Positions 40,170 to 49,629 are shown, counted from the stretch's first letter. The stretch is DNA of 64,000 bases from Rossellomorea aquimaris (GCF_003315075.1 NZ_QNRJ01000003.1:248001-312000); one strand, 5' to 3'. Numbers and translations: made by a program. The notes: a model not told the origin generated them from the letters alone.

Positions 40170-43130
40170 ATGATAAAAAAAGCAGTCACTTCTTTTACCG
40201 CCGCATGTCTCATCATGAGTCTTACCCCAGGAAACATAGGAAAAGCAGAGCAGAAAGAAAAGCCTTTTCACCTCAAGGATTCGACATTAATAGATAAAAC
40301 GATTGAAGGCGACCTGGTGATCACACCTGATGCCGGAAAGGACATTACCCTTGAAAACGTGACGGTTCACGGGAAGACCCTTATTAAAGGGAAAGCGCCT
40401 GATACTCTTCAGCTGTCCGATTCGGAGTTACACAATCTATCGGTTCAAGGACCTGGTCACCCTACAAAGATCACCGTCTCTGGAGAATCGATCGTTGAAG
40501 AAACCGTGTTGGATGGAAATGTATTGTTGGAAGAAAGAGAGATTACCTCCGCTGGATTCCAGGATGTAACCGTATCGGCATCCACGGTCAAAACGAAGAA
40601 GGCTAATTTAAAAGGCGAGTTCGAAACGATTACAACCACTGGTAAGAAGGGAGAGGCCCAAGTAGAACTTGACGGCGTTGCAGATCGGTTGGAAATGAAC
40701 GCGCTTTCAACTGTTAACCTTGCTACGGATGCGTTAGTAAAGGAACTTACTGTATCAGCATCCGGTCAAGGATCGGTCATCGCTGGAGAGGGTAACGTGG
40801 AGAAGGCAACCTTGAACGGCACCATTACATATAAGGGAGAAGAAACAAGTGATGCATCTTCTTTTGCTTCACCATGGTCCCTCGTATGGAATGACGAATT
40901 CAATCAGGCTGAGATTGACCGTGGAAAGTGGACGTTTGATATCGGCAACGGATATACCGATGCGAACGGTCAATTTATCCCGGGTTGGGGAAATAATGAA
41001 AAGCAATATTACACAGACCGTCCGGAAAACGCGAGGACAGAAGATGGGAAGCTATTGATCACGGCCAAGAAAGAAGAATATGAAGGTTTTGCTTATACGT
41101 CATCCCGCTTGAAAACGAAAGGTCTTTTTTCAAAGGCATTCGGGAAATTCGAAATGAAGGCATCCCTTCCAGTCGGGAAAGGCTACTGGCCGGCGTTCTG
41201 GATGCTCCCGGAAGATGATAAGTATGGTGGATGGGCAGCCTCCGGGGAAATCGATATTTTAGAAGCCCAGGGAAGCAATCCCCATGAAGCGATTGGCACG
41301 ATTCACTATGGTGAGAGCTGGCCAAACAACAAATACACCGGCGCTCACTATGCCTTTGAAGATGGCTCGACGATTGCCGATGAGCATGTATACTCGGTTG
41401 AATGGGAGCCGGGGGAAATCCGCTGGTATGTGGACGGGAAGCTCCGACAAACCCAGAACAATTGGTATAGCAAAGGGACAGGCAATGCGGCCAACTTCAC
41501 GTATCCTGCACCATTCGATCAGCCTTTCCACATGTTGTTGAATGTGGCGATCGGCGGGAATTTCGATGGGGAACCGACAGAGGATACGATGTTCCCTCAG
41601 TCCATGGACGTTGACTATGTGCGGGTTTATGATCTGACGGGAAGACCGTATAAAACGCCGGAGCTGCCTGTATTCGAACAGCAGCCACTACCGGAAGAGG
41701 CAAAACAACCCCTTGAAGACGGGAATCTCATTTACAACAATGGATTTGATCAGGAATGGGAAGACGTTGAAGGGATTGCAGGAGTACCGAATACAGATCA
41801 TTGGTATTTCTTGACCGTCCCTGAATTTGGAGGGAAGGCGAATGTGTCTCTTGATCAGTTGGATAGCGTGAACTACGCAAAAGTCGATATACAGGAGCCC
41901 GGTAATCAACCTTATTCTGTCCAGCTGATACAAGATGCCTCCATTGGAAAAGGACGTTATTATCGAGTGTCTTTTGATGCGAAGTCCAGTGAGGCGCGTC
42001 CGATTAATGTAAAAGTCAGTGGAGGTGCAGAGAGGGGATATGCCACGTATTCAAGTAATGAGTCGTTTGAGTTAACGGACCAGGTGCAAACCTATGAAAC
42101 GGTGTTCCAAATGACGGAGGAAACCGATCTTGCAGCCCGACTGGAGTTTAACTTAGGCTTGTCCACCCTGCCTGTCTGGATCGGAAATGTCCGGGTCGAG
42201 GAAATCCCTCCTGTGAAAGTGGATCCGGATGCTTCCAAGCCTGCACTTCCTGACGGGAACCTTGTCTATAATGGAACGTTCGACCAGGGATTCCCTGACC
42301 GTTTGCTATATTGGAATTTGGTAGATTCAGAGAATGCTGAGTTCATCGGGGTGGATCCCGAAGAACGGGTATTTTCGGCTAAGCCTTTAAATGAAACAGA
42401 CGGAGTACAATTAGTGCAAAAAGGTGTTCAGCTTCAGGCTGGAAGTGAATATGAACTGACACTGGATGGGGTAGCTGAAAGTGCCCGTGATATTCAGATT
42501 GAGTTGAGAAGCAAGGATGGAGAGGTTTCCTATGCAACGGAAACGATTCCTCTGAGTGGGGATTGGGAAAGTCATGGCATGACGTTTTCGATGCCGGATG
42601 TGACCGATTTGGAAGCGCAGCTGATCATCCACCTTGGGGGCAGCACTCATGAGGTGAAGCTCGATAATATGAAACTATTGAAAAAAGCGGGACCTGTTGA
42701 TCCGTTCCCTATTAAAAATGGGTCATTCGATAATGGTTTAGCCCCTTGGGAGTCCTATATTCATTTTGACGCAGGAGCAAGCATACAGCATGTTGAAGGT
42801 GAAGCGCATATCTCCATCGGAAATGAAGGCAACGAAGCATGGAGCGTTCAACTCTTTCAAGGTAATCTGGTGCTTGAGCCCGGGAAAGAATACACGCTTT
42901 CCTTCGATGCAAGCTCTTCGGTAGCCCGGTCGATGGAAGTAACGCTGGAAAACAGTCAGTATAATAGGTACCTTTCGGAAACTGCAGAGCTTGATGAAAA
43001 TCTGGGTCGCTTTGAATATACGTTTACTACCCCTTTGAGGGAGGAAACGAGTTTGAAGTTTTTGCTGGGTGCCACTGGAGAGGTGCTTGGCGCACACGAT
43101 GTAGTGATAGATAATGTGGAGTTGAAGTAA
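40170..43130 (+). CDS. Secreted GH16 beta-glucanase (laminarinase-like) with three C-terminal CBMs
   Basis: 986 residues. A signal peptide (about 1-28) is followed by a 200-residue Thr/Val/Leu-rich beta domain with regular short strands (IEGDLVITPDAGKDITLENV), then the GH16 catalytic domain (about 235-500) whose E-x-D-x2-E active site is Glu360, Asp362 and Glu365. Three CBM4/9-type carbohydrate-binding domains begin near 515, 692 and 844, each with a NGxFD start. ATG at 40170 follows AGGAGGCG. Probably cleaves beta-1,3-glucans such as algal laminarin; the substrate is inferred from the family. Confidence 0.9.
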   Translation: MIKKAVTSFTAACLIMSLTPGNIGKAEQKEKPFHLKDSTLIDKTIEGDLVITPDAGKDITLENVTVHGKTLIKGKAPDTLQLSDSELHNLSVQGPGHPTKITVSGESIVEETVLDGNVLLEEREITSAGFQDVTVSASTVKTKKANLKGEFETITTTGKKGEAQVELDGVADRLEMNALSTVNLATDALVKELTVSASGQGSVIAGEGNVEKATLNGTITYKGEETSDASSFASPWSLVWNDEFNQAEIDRGKWTFDIGNGYTDANGQFIPGWGNNEKQYYTDRPENARTEDGKLLITAKKEEYEGFAYTSSRLKTKGLFSKAFGKFEMKASLPVGKGYWPAFWMLPEDDKYGGWAASGEIDILEAQGSNPHEAIGTIHYGESWPNNKYTGAHYAFEDGSTIADEHVYSVEWEPGEIRWYVDGKLRQTQNNWYSKGTGNAANFTYPAPFDQPFHMLLNVAIGGNFDGEPTEDTMFPQSMDVDYVRVYDLTGRPYKTPELPVFEQQPLPEEAKQPLEDGNLIYNNGFDQEWEDVEGIAGVPNTDHWYFLTVPEFGGKANVSLDQLDSVNYAKVDIQEPGNQPYSVQLIQDASIGKGRYYRVSFDAKSSEARPINVKVSGGAERGYATYSSNESFELTDQVQTYETVFQMTEETDLAARLEFNLGLSTLPVWIGNVRVEEIPPVKVDPDASKPALPDGNLVYNGTFDQGFPDRLLYWNLVDSENAEFIGVDPEERVFSAKPLNETDGVQLVQKGVQLQAGSEYELTLDGVAESARDIQIELRSKDGEVSYATETIPLSGDWESHGMTFSMPDVTDLEAQLIIHLGGSTHEVKLDNMKLLKKAGPVDPFPIKNGSFDNGLAPWESYIHFDAGASIQHVEGEAHISIGNEGNEAWSVQLFQGNLVLEPGKEYTLSFDASSSVARSMEVTLENSQYNRYLSETAELDENLGRFEYTFTTPLREETSLKFLLGATGEVLGAHDVVIDNVELK

Positions 43131-43141
43131 GGAGTGGGGGT

Positions 43142-43168
43142 ACAGCGTCTTTTGGGCGCTGTGCTTTT
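43142..43168 (+). terminator. GH16 gene terminator
   Basis: ACAGCG and CGCTGT form the stem, followed by TTTTTT. Confidence 0.75.
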
Positions 43169-43243
43169 TTGTTGGTATTAAGTGTGGGAAGGCTTTAGAC
43201 TAATCCAAAAATAGCCCCCCCATTATAACCACCCAATCCAAGA

Positions 43244-44047
43244 TCAGCTGCTTTTCCCGTCATCCAAAACCACTTCAACCCCGAAGTGATCTGAAACTAC
43301 AGGCTTATTCACATCATTAAAAATGACCCGGGACGACCTGACGTCCACTTTCTCACTGGACAGTACAAGATCAATCCTTAAATCGACCTTATTCTCATCC
43401 CAACCGGCAATCTTCCCTTCAACGGTGACGCCGAGGCCCCGTTCTGCAGCCTCATCAAATGTGTCGACAAGTCCTTTTGAAAGAAGATAATCGTATCCTT
43501 CCTCACGAACCCATGCATTGTTGTTGAAGTCCCCCATTAAAAAGTAGGGGAATTCAGGGGTGACTTGCTCCATCAAGGAATCAACCTGAAACTTGAACGG
43601 TTCTTCTTCGTCCGTCCACCAGCCGAGGTGGCAGGAGTAGAAGGTGAGGGGCTTTCCTTCATATGAAATCGTGGCCCCTACGATCTTCCGGGTTTTCCAG
43701 TAGGATGGGTCATGGCTTTTTGAGATGAAGAAGCGGTGTTCTTCTATGACCGGGTGCTTCGTCAATATCGCCACGCCTTCTTCATAGACGTCGTACCCGA
43801 TATGAGCGAAGTCCCAGACGAGTGTGTAATCCGTCACGCCGCATTTCTCCAATTCCCCAAGAAGGACGAGGGCAAAATTGTCTTTTTTAACTAAGCCCTC
43901 CACTGGTTCACTTTCGATCAGCTGACTGACTTCCTGCAAGGCGATGACATCATAGGATTTATCCGCGATGTCAGTGGCCAGGATCGAGATTTTTTCGAGT
44001 TGGTTGTCTTCTTGCCATGAGTGACCATTCAACGTGAGTAATTTCAT
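43244..44047 (-). CDS. Endonuclease/exonuclease/phosphatase family hydrolase
   Basis: 267-residue cytoplasmic protein of the DNase I/sphingomyelinase fold. Catalytic landmarks: LTLNGHSW (metal-adjacent Asn), VIALQEVSQ (Glu), YSCHLGWW (His), LMGDFNNNAW (Asp/Asn) and VSDHFGVEV (Asp-His). No signal peptide. It lies 3 nt downstream of the PTS permease gene and is certainly cotranscribed, so a phosphatase acting on the imported phosphosugar or a phosphodiesterase is more likely than a nuclease; that is inference. Confidence 0.85.
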   Translation of the reverse strand: MKLLTLNGHSWQEDNQLEKISILATDIADKSYDVIALQEVSQLIESEPVEGLVKKDNFALVLLGELEKCGVTDYTLVWDFAHIGYDVYEEGVAILTKHPVIEEHRFFISKSHDPSYWKTRKIVGATISYEGKPLTFYSCHLGWWTDEEEPFKFQVDSLMEQVTPEFPYFLMGDFNNNAWVREEGYDYLLSKGLVDTFDEAAERGLGVTVEGKIAGWDENKVDLRIDLVLSSEKVDVRSSRVIFNDVNKPVVSDHFGVEVVLDDGKSS

Positions 44048-44050
44048 GTC

Positions 44051-45685
44051 TTACGCTCCCAGCAGATCTTGAATGTCAGACTTGATGACGTCTGCTTTCG
44101 GACCATAGATGGCTTGTACGCCTTTGTCTTTCAGGATGAGTCCCAATGCTCCGTTTTTCTTCCAATCCTGTTCAGTCCCGACAAGGCTTGTGTCTTTTAC
44201 TGTTACACGAAGGCGGGTCATACATGCATCCACGTCTACGATGTTGTCTTTACCGCCAAGCATGGCAACGACTTTCGGAGCGATGGAATCGGCACTTACG
44301 GTACCGCCGCCGGTTGCAGCTTCATCTTCAATATAGTTACCATTACGACCCGGTGTCGGGAAGTTGAACTTTTTGATCAAGAAATTGGCAACCGTAAAGT
44401 TAAGAGCAAAGAATACGATACAAGCAATCACGAAGTTCACAAGGTCGACCCATAGACCGGCTTTGAGGATCATCGGAACACGGGTCAACAGTTCGATGGA
44501 TCCGAAAGAGTGAACGCGGATGTTGACGATATCCACAATCGCGAAAGCAAGTCCCGTCATGATGGCATATACAACGTATAAAAGTGGGGCTGCGAACATG
44601 AACATGAATTCGATTGGTTCTGTAACACCTGTTAAGAATACAGCTAAACCAGCTGATAGGAACATCGATTTGTATTTCTTCCTCTTGTCTTTATCCACAT
44701 TGCGGTACATGGCATAAGCGATACCGATCAGGGCAGCTGTGGATAAAATCATTTGACCTACTTTGAAGCGGGCAGGTGTCACGTCATTCAATAATTGCTT
44801 GTAGCTTTCTGTATCTCCTGCAGCCAGGAAGTTGTTTAAGTCAGCGATCCAGGCAAGCCATAGTGGATCTTGACCGGCAACCGTCGAACCTGCACCTGAA
44901 CCAGTCAGGATTTTGTAAGTTCCGCCGAGTTCCGTGTAGTTAATTGGAACCGTTAACATATGATGCAGACCGAATGGTAATAATAGACGCTCTAATGCAC
45001 CGAATACAAATGGCGCAATGATTGGTGCCGTGTTCCGGGAAGTTGCGATCCATTGACCGAAGTCATTCAGTAACCCCTGGATGACTGGCCATACAATCGC
45101 CATGATGACAGCAATGACGATGGAGCCAACGATCACAACAAATGGTACGAAACGTTTTCCATTAAAGAAGGAAAGGGCATCGGGTAATTTACTGTAGTTA
45201 TAATATTTGTTGAACAGATTGGCTCCTAAGAAACCGGAGATGATTCCGACGAATACACCCATGTTTAAAGCAGGTGCACCAAGAACCGATGTGAAGTAAT
45301 CAGAAACCACTAATGTTTGTCCGAAAAGAGAAGAGACCGTTGCTTCGGGATCACCGAGCATATCTCCATTAACTCCGAAGATCGCTCCGGTAATACGGTT
45401 GATCAGGACGAAGGCGATCAATGCAGCGAAGGCACCGCCCGCACGTTCTTTCGCCCACGAGCCACCGATGGCCACGGCGAACAGGATGTGAAGGTTGGTG
45501 ATGACTCCCCAACCGATATCCTCCATTACTCTTGCAATCGTTTGCACTAATGTGATGTCTCCACCCATCATCGCAATCAACTTACCGAGGGAAATCATGA
45601 TCCCTGCAGCTGGCATGACGGCCACTACCACAAGCAATGCTTTCCCGAACTTCTGCCAAAAATCAAACGACAATAAATTCTTCAT
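44051..45685 (-). CDS. PTS permease EIICB, glucose/alpha-glucoside family
   Basis: 544-residue phosphotransferase permease: membrane EIIC domain (about 1-430) with GGAFAALIAFVLINR and the LPFGLHHMLTVPINYTELGG substrate-site loop, then EIIB (about 460-544) whose phosphorylated Cys488 lies in DACMTRLRVTV. No fused EIIA. Organisation resembles MalP/GlvC-type alpha-glucoside permeases; the sugar is not determined. The ATG follows AAGGAGGAAAC. A strong cre site lies upstream, so glucose repression is likely. Confidence 0.9.
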   Translation of the reverse strand: MKNLLSFDFWQKFGKALLVVVAVMPAAGIMISLGKLIAMMGGDITLVQTIARVMEDIGWGVITNLHILFAVAIGGSWAKERAGGAFAALIAFVLINRITGAIFGVNGDMLGDPEATVSSLFGQTLVVSDYFTSVLGAPALNMGVFVGIISGFLGANLFNKYYNYSKLPDALSFFNGKRFVPFVVIVGSIVIAVIMAIVWPVIQGLLNDFGQWIATSRNTAPIIAPFVFGALERLLLPFGLHHMLTVPINYTELGGTYKILTGSGAGSTVAGQDPLWLAWIADLNNFLAAGDTESYKQLLNDVTPARFKVGQMILSTAALIGIAYAMYRNVDKDKRKKYKSMFLSAGLAVFLTGVTEPIEFMFMFAAPLLYVVYAIMTGLAFAIVDIVNIRVHSFGSIELLTRVPMILKAGLWVDLVNFVIACIVFFALNFTVANFLIKKFNFPTPGRNGNYIEDEAATGGGTVSADSIAPKVVAMLGGKDNIVDVDACMTRLRVTVKDTSLVGTEQDWKKNGALGLILKDKGVQAIYGPKADVIKSDIQDLLGA

Positions 45686-45744
45686 AAACCCGTTTCCTCC
45701 TTAAATATCAATCTATTTGTCTATATATTTTACATGGAATGACA

Positions 45745-45758
45745 TGTGTGCGTTTACA
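45745..45758 (-). promoter_or_regulatory. cre site (CcpA) upstream of the PTS gene
   Basis: Minus strand TGTAAACGCACACA matches 13 of 14 positions of TGWAANCGNTNWCA. Confidence 0.75.
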
Positions 45759-45826
45759 TTTCAGATTAAATGAAATGCTGATGGGTGCCTCTTCATCATT
45801 AGAGTGCTATGTAACATGAAAATAGA

Positions 45827-45840
45827 TGCAACCGTTTGCA
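45827..45840 (-). promoter_or_regulatory. Second CG-centred palindrome upstream of the PTS gene
   Basis: TGCAAACGGTTGCA on the minus strand; near-perfect dyad with a central CG, either a weaker cre (12 of 14) or an operator for a LacI-family regulator. Confidence 0.5.
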
Positions 45841-45917
45841 CTAACTAAACACATTTTATGATATCCCTTTCAAGAAAGCAACAACAAAATATTATTTTAG
45901 GAAAATATTATTAGCTG

Positions 45918-45930
45918 GAGGGACGGACCT
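45918..45930. repeat. Solo GAGGGACGGACCT element
   Basis: Single copy, followed by TTGG as in the pair at 55379 and 55426. Confidence 0.8.
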
Positions 45931-45957
45931 TGGTAGGGGAAGAGGTGTTGCAGGGAA

Positions 45958-46082
45958 AGTGGATAACTACCCTGGTTGTTTAGTAGGGGGAGGAATGGAA
46001 GGGAGGGATGGATTGTGGATTGTGGATAATTTTAAGGGGGGGAATGGTGGAGTCATTGTGGATGGAATAAGGATGTGGATAA
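45958..46082 (+). other. Cluster of DnaA-box-like 9-mers
   Basis: Perfect TGTGGATAA (reverse complement of TTATCCACA) at 46021-46029 and 46074-46082; AGTGGATAA (8 of 9) at 45958-45966; TGTGGATTG at 46014-46022 and TGTGGATGG at 46057-46065 (7 of 9). All share one orientation. They occupy the purine-rich core of the 506-bp gap between the PTS and pfeT genes, which otherwise holds no gene. Confidence 0.6.
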
Positions 46083-46149
46083 GTGTCGGAGGATTGATGA
46101 GCCGACATTCTAATTCAATTAATTCCTGACGAATTCACCGCGTATTCAA

Positions 46150-46184
46150 GAAAAAAGCATCCGATCTCTCAAGATTGGATGCTT
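46150..46184 (-). terminator. pfeT terminator
   Basis: AAGCATCC and GGATGCTT form an 8-bp stem, followed by TTTTC on the minus strand. Confidence 0.85.
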
Positions 46185-46191
46185 ATCACCA

Positions 46192-48108
46192 TTATTTCAA
46201 CAATCGCAGACCATTTAAGATGACCAATATCGTACTACCTTCATGCCCAATCACTCCATAAGGGAGATCGAGGATTTGCAGGAAGTTCGACGCGATCAAC
46301 AGCATGATGACAGCGATGGAGAAGACTACATTTTGTTGCACAATCCGCTTCATTTTTTTCGATAGTTTAATCGCTTCCGCAATTCGGGTAAGGTCATTTT
46401 TCATCAACACCACATCGGCTGTTTCCAGGGCGACATCGGTTCCTTCACCCATGGCGATTCCGACGTTGGCCGTTGCAAGTGCCGGCGCGTCGTTGATCCC
46501 GTCCCCGACCATTCCGACCGTGCCGAATTGGCGTTTCAGCCTTTTCAGTTCGTCTACTTTCGTTTCCGGCAGGCACTCGGCAATGAAGGAGGCAACTTTG
46601 GCTTCTTCGGCAATGGCACGGGCCGTCTTTTCATTGTCTCCTGTCAGCATGATCGTTTGGACGCCTTCATCTTTCAGGAGCTGCAAAGCTTTAATGGTTT
46701 CTTCACGCATCACATCTTTCAGTGCGATCAATGCGACAATTTCATTCTCTTTGGCAACGAAGACCGTCGTTTTTCCTTCAGAAGCGATTCTTCCAAAGGC
46801 ACCATCCTTAAATTGTTCTGCTAACACTTTATCCACAAAATCGGCTTTCCCGATTTTCCATTCGGCACCGTCCACAACCGCTCTGACTCCCCAGCCGGAT
46901 ACGTCCTCGAGGGAATCAGGCTGTGAGAGTTCCAGGTTTAACTCGCGGGTTGCGTGGCGGACGATGGCTTGAGCAAGTGGATGATTCGACTGGTTTTCAA
47001 TCGAAGCAACGGTAGCCATGACTTCACGTTCATCCACATGATTCGCAACTACTATATCGGTCACGACTGGCTTTCCTTTCGTCAACGTCCCCGTTTTATC
47101 AAAGGCAATCGCTTTGATGTTGCTTAAGTTTTCCAAGTGGGCGCCGCCTTTGAAAAGAATTCCGTGACGGGCACCGTTTGAAATGGCCGATAAACTCGCT
47201 GGCGTGATCGCGGCAACCAGTGCACAAGGTGAAGCCACAACAAGCAGGACCATTGCCCGGTAGAATGTTTCTGTCCAGCTCCATCCGAGGAAGAAGTGTG
47301 GAACGAACATCATCAGGAAGACTACGGCAAGCACGACTTTTACATAGGTTCCTTCAAAGCGTTCGATGAACTGCTGGGAAGGCGATTTTTCGCTTTGGGC
47401 TGATTGCACGAGATCAATGATTTTCTGAAATAGGGTTTCGCTGCTTGGTTTGGTCATTTCAATGGTGATGGCACCGTTGATGTTGACCGTTCCAGCGAAC
47501 ACTTCATCTGTTTGACCTTTTGTTACAGGGACGGCTTCCCCTGAAATGGCTGCTTCATCGATGGACGTTGTTCCTTTTACGACAACACCATCTGTTGGCA
47601 CGCGTTCACCTGGTTTAATTAAAATATGGTCGCCGATCTCAAGACTTGAAACGTGGACTTTCTTTTCACCAGATCCTGTCACGAGCCATGCTTCTTCAGG
47701 TTGAAGCTGCATGAGTGCGGAGATCTCCTTCTGACTTTTGTTCATGGTATACGTTTCAAGTGCGCCACTGACTGCGAAGATGAAGATGAGGATGGCGCCC
47801 TCTGTCCAGTAACCGATGATGGCAGATCCGACAGCGGCAAAAATCATCAGCATTTCTACATTCAGTTCTTTGTTTTCAATGGTTTCTTCGATTCCTTCTT
47901 TGGCTTTGGCGAACCCGCCGATGGCAAAGGCGAGGAGATAGAAGGTGATGCTTAAGGTGGAGTCGTTGTTAGACGTCAACCATCCCAGTAAAATAAACAC
48001 ACCGCTGACCAGTGCGGCGATCAATTCTGCATGAGTCTTTATTTTTTCAAAGAAGTTAATTTTTTCATTAGGTGTCCCCATGGTTAAGGCTTTGGATTGT
48101 GAGCTCAT
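46192..48108 (-). CDS. pfeT: P1B-4-type metal-efflux ATPase, probably Fe(II) (PfeT/ZosA)
   Basis: 638-residue metal-transporting P-type ATPase. No N-terminal heavy-metal-associated domain. The metal site has SPC in VVASPCALVAAI and HEGST near the C-terminus, the P1B-4 signature rather than CPC of Cu/Zn/Cd pumps. TGE-like loop SGEAVPV, phosphorylated Asp337 in DKTGTLTKG, and GDGINDAPALA are intact. It matches B. subtilis PfeT (ZosA), which exports excess ferrous iron under PerR and Fur; a Fur-like box lies upstream. The ATG follows AAAGGAGGAA. Confidence 0.9.
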   Translation of the reverse strand: MSSQSKALTMGTPNEKINFFEKIKTHAELIAALVSGVFILLGWLTSNNDSTLSITFYLLAFAIGGFAKAKEGIEETIENKELNVEMLMIFAAVGSAIIGYWTEGAILIFIFAVSGALETYTMNKSQKEISALMQLQPEEAWLVTGSGEKKVHVSSLEIGDHILIKPGERVPTDGVVVKGTTSIDEAAISGEAVPVTKGQTDEVFAGTVNINGAITIEMTKPSSETLFQKIIDLVQSAQSEKSPSQQFIERFEGTYVKVVLAVVFLMMFVPHFFLGWSWTETFYRAMVLLVVASPCALVAAITPASLSAISNGARHGILFKGGAHLENLSNIKAIAFDKTGTLTKGKPVVTDIVVANHVDEREVMATVASIENQSNHPLAQAIVRHATRELNLELSQPDSLEDVSGWGVRAVVDGAEWKIGKADFVDKVLAEQFKDGAFGRIASEGKTTVFVAKENEIVALIALKDVMREETIKALQLLKDEGVQTIMLTGDNEKTARAIAEEAKVASFIAECLPETKVDELKRLKRQFGTVGMVGDGINDAPALATANVGIAMGEGTDVALETADVVLMKNDLTRIAEAIKLSKKMKRIVQQNVVFSIAVIMLLIASNFLQILDLPYGVIGHEGSTILVILNGLRLLK

Positions 48109-48143
48109 AGCGTATTCCTCCTTTAGTTAAATGAAAATACGGG

Positions 48144-48166
48144 ATTCTCATTGAGAATAATAATCA
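48144..48166 (-). promoter_or_regulatory. Fur/PerR-type box upstream of pfeT
   Basis: TGAGAATAATAATCA (48152-48166) matches 13 of 15 positions of the 7-1-7 Fur box TGATAATnATTATCA. It overlaps a perfect 7-1-7 dyad ATTCTCATTGAGAAT at 48144-48158. Confidence 0.78.
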
Positions 48167-48321
48167 ACGTCAATACCCTTATAAAACGACGAAAGCTGCC
48201 ACCAATGAAAGGTGACAGCAAAACTGCACGTGCTCTTAGATGATTTTATATGAAGTTAGTAATTTATAATTATTATAATCTAATCCTATCACATGTATAT
48301 GAGAATGGAAAGAGTTTTGTG

Positions 48322-49506
48322 CTAGTTATTCTGGGTTATTTCATTGCGTCGATTTTGAAGGGAAAAGACGAGTAAGCTCACAAAAATCATCAGCATCATG
48401 CATGCGATTAAATAGAAGAAACTCGAGCCTTTAAACCAGTCGATCGTGATCCCTCCTACGAATGGTCCGATCATGCTTCCAAAGCTGAAGAAGATTCCGC
48501 ACATGATGTTACCGGCAGGAAGTAATTCTTTAGGCAGAAGATCCGTCATATAACTAATACCGAGTGAAAAAGTCGATCCGACGGCCATGCCGGCTAAAGT
48601 AAAGCAGATAAATAGGCCAATGGTGGATTCAGAGACGATTCCTGCGGCAGAAAAGCAGAGGAAGCCGATCATCATGACGATGAGCAGGACATTTTGTCTG
48701 CCATATTTGTCACTCACAATTCCAAGTGGAACCTGGGATATGATGCTTCCTACTGCAAAAGCAGGCAGGAGGATCGCGACGGCTTCAATGGAAAGACCGT
48801 TTCGCAGTGCGAAAACAGGAAAGTTCCCGTTTAATGAAGCTTCCAGGAATCCGTATCCCAATGGAGGCAGCAGGGCGACCCAGGCATACTTGAGAACCTT
48901 TCCGAAACGGTGAAAAGATCCAAGGAACGAGGCACTGCCGATATTATGCTGGTCGGGGAATTCGTTTTGTAATTTAAAGACGAACATCCACACGGTCAGG
49001 CTTAATAAGGAAGAGATGATGAATGGCAGTGCTTGATGGATGGTGATGAGCTGTGTCATCATCGGTCCGACGGCAAAGCCGACTCCAAAAGAGACCCCGT
49101 AGATGGATATGTTACGTCCGCGATGTTCTTTCGATGAAAACGATGTGATCCATGTCTGGGTGGCAAAGTGAAGCATGTGATCGCCGATTCCGATGCAAAG
49201 ACGCAGGAAGAACCAGAACCAGAAGGATTTCCAGACCGGGAACAGTAAGAGTGACGCTGCCACCACGATTCCCCCGATGATGATCATCGGTTTGTATCCC
49301 ATCTTCTGAAGTGGTCTTTCCATTAATGGAGAGGCGAGTAAGATTCCTATATATAGTGCGGTTGCGTTTAATCCGTTCAAGGAGGAAGAAACGCCGTCCT
49401 GTTCGAATATGATGGCGATTAAAGGAAGGAGCATCCCTTGTGAGAACCCCGAAATCGCGACGATTCCGACAAGGACCCAGAAACGGAAGGTTAGTGTTTG
49501 ATTCAT
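48322..49506 (-). CDS. yfkF: MFS transporter YfkF
   Basis: 394-residue major facilitator protein with about 12 helices, an N-terminal FWVLVGIVAISGFSQGMLLP and motif-A-like SDKYGRQNVLL in the second half. It belongs to the YfkF group of Bacillus, of unknown substrate, and sits in the expected yfk neighbourhood. The ATG at 49506 follows TTGGGAG; a TTG two codons earlier is less likely. No terminator was evident. Confidence 0.85.
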   Translation of the reverse strand: MNQTLTFRFWVLVGIVAISGFSQGMLLPLIAIIFEQDGVSSSLNGLNATALYIGILLASPLMERPLQKMGYKPMIIIGGIVVAASLLLFPVWKSFWFWFFLRLCIGIGDHMLHFATQTWITSFSSKEHRGRNISIYGVSFGVGFAVGPMMTQLITIHQALPFIISSLLSLTVWMFVFKLQNEFPDQHNIGSASFLGSFHRFGKVLKYAWVALLPPLGYGFLEASLNGNFPVFALRNGLSIEAVAILLPAFAVGSIISQVPLGIVSDKYGRQNVLLIVMMIGFLCFSAAGIVSESTIGLFICFTLAGMAVGSTFSLGISYMTDLLPKELLPAGNIMCGIFFSFGSMIGPFVGGITIDWFKGSSFFYLIACMMLMIFVSLLVFSLQNRRNEITQNN

Positions 49507-49629
49507 TTGCAAAAACTCCCAATCATTGATGATTACTTCTTAGATGGTACCCCCAATTTCAATGTTTGGCAATACGAAACGAATAGAGTAAAATCAAAAC
49601 ATCTACTAACATAATAAGGAAGGAATGAA

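Noticed and set aside
45686-45760. GlcT/SacT-type antiterminator RNA in the PTS leader
   Set aside because: No RAT-like hairpin or overlapping terminator could be drawn; the cre site is the only clear element.
45958-46082. Chromosome origin (oriC)
   Set aside because: DnaA boxes are present but no dnaA, dnaN or rpmH gene or AT-rich unwinding region adjoins.
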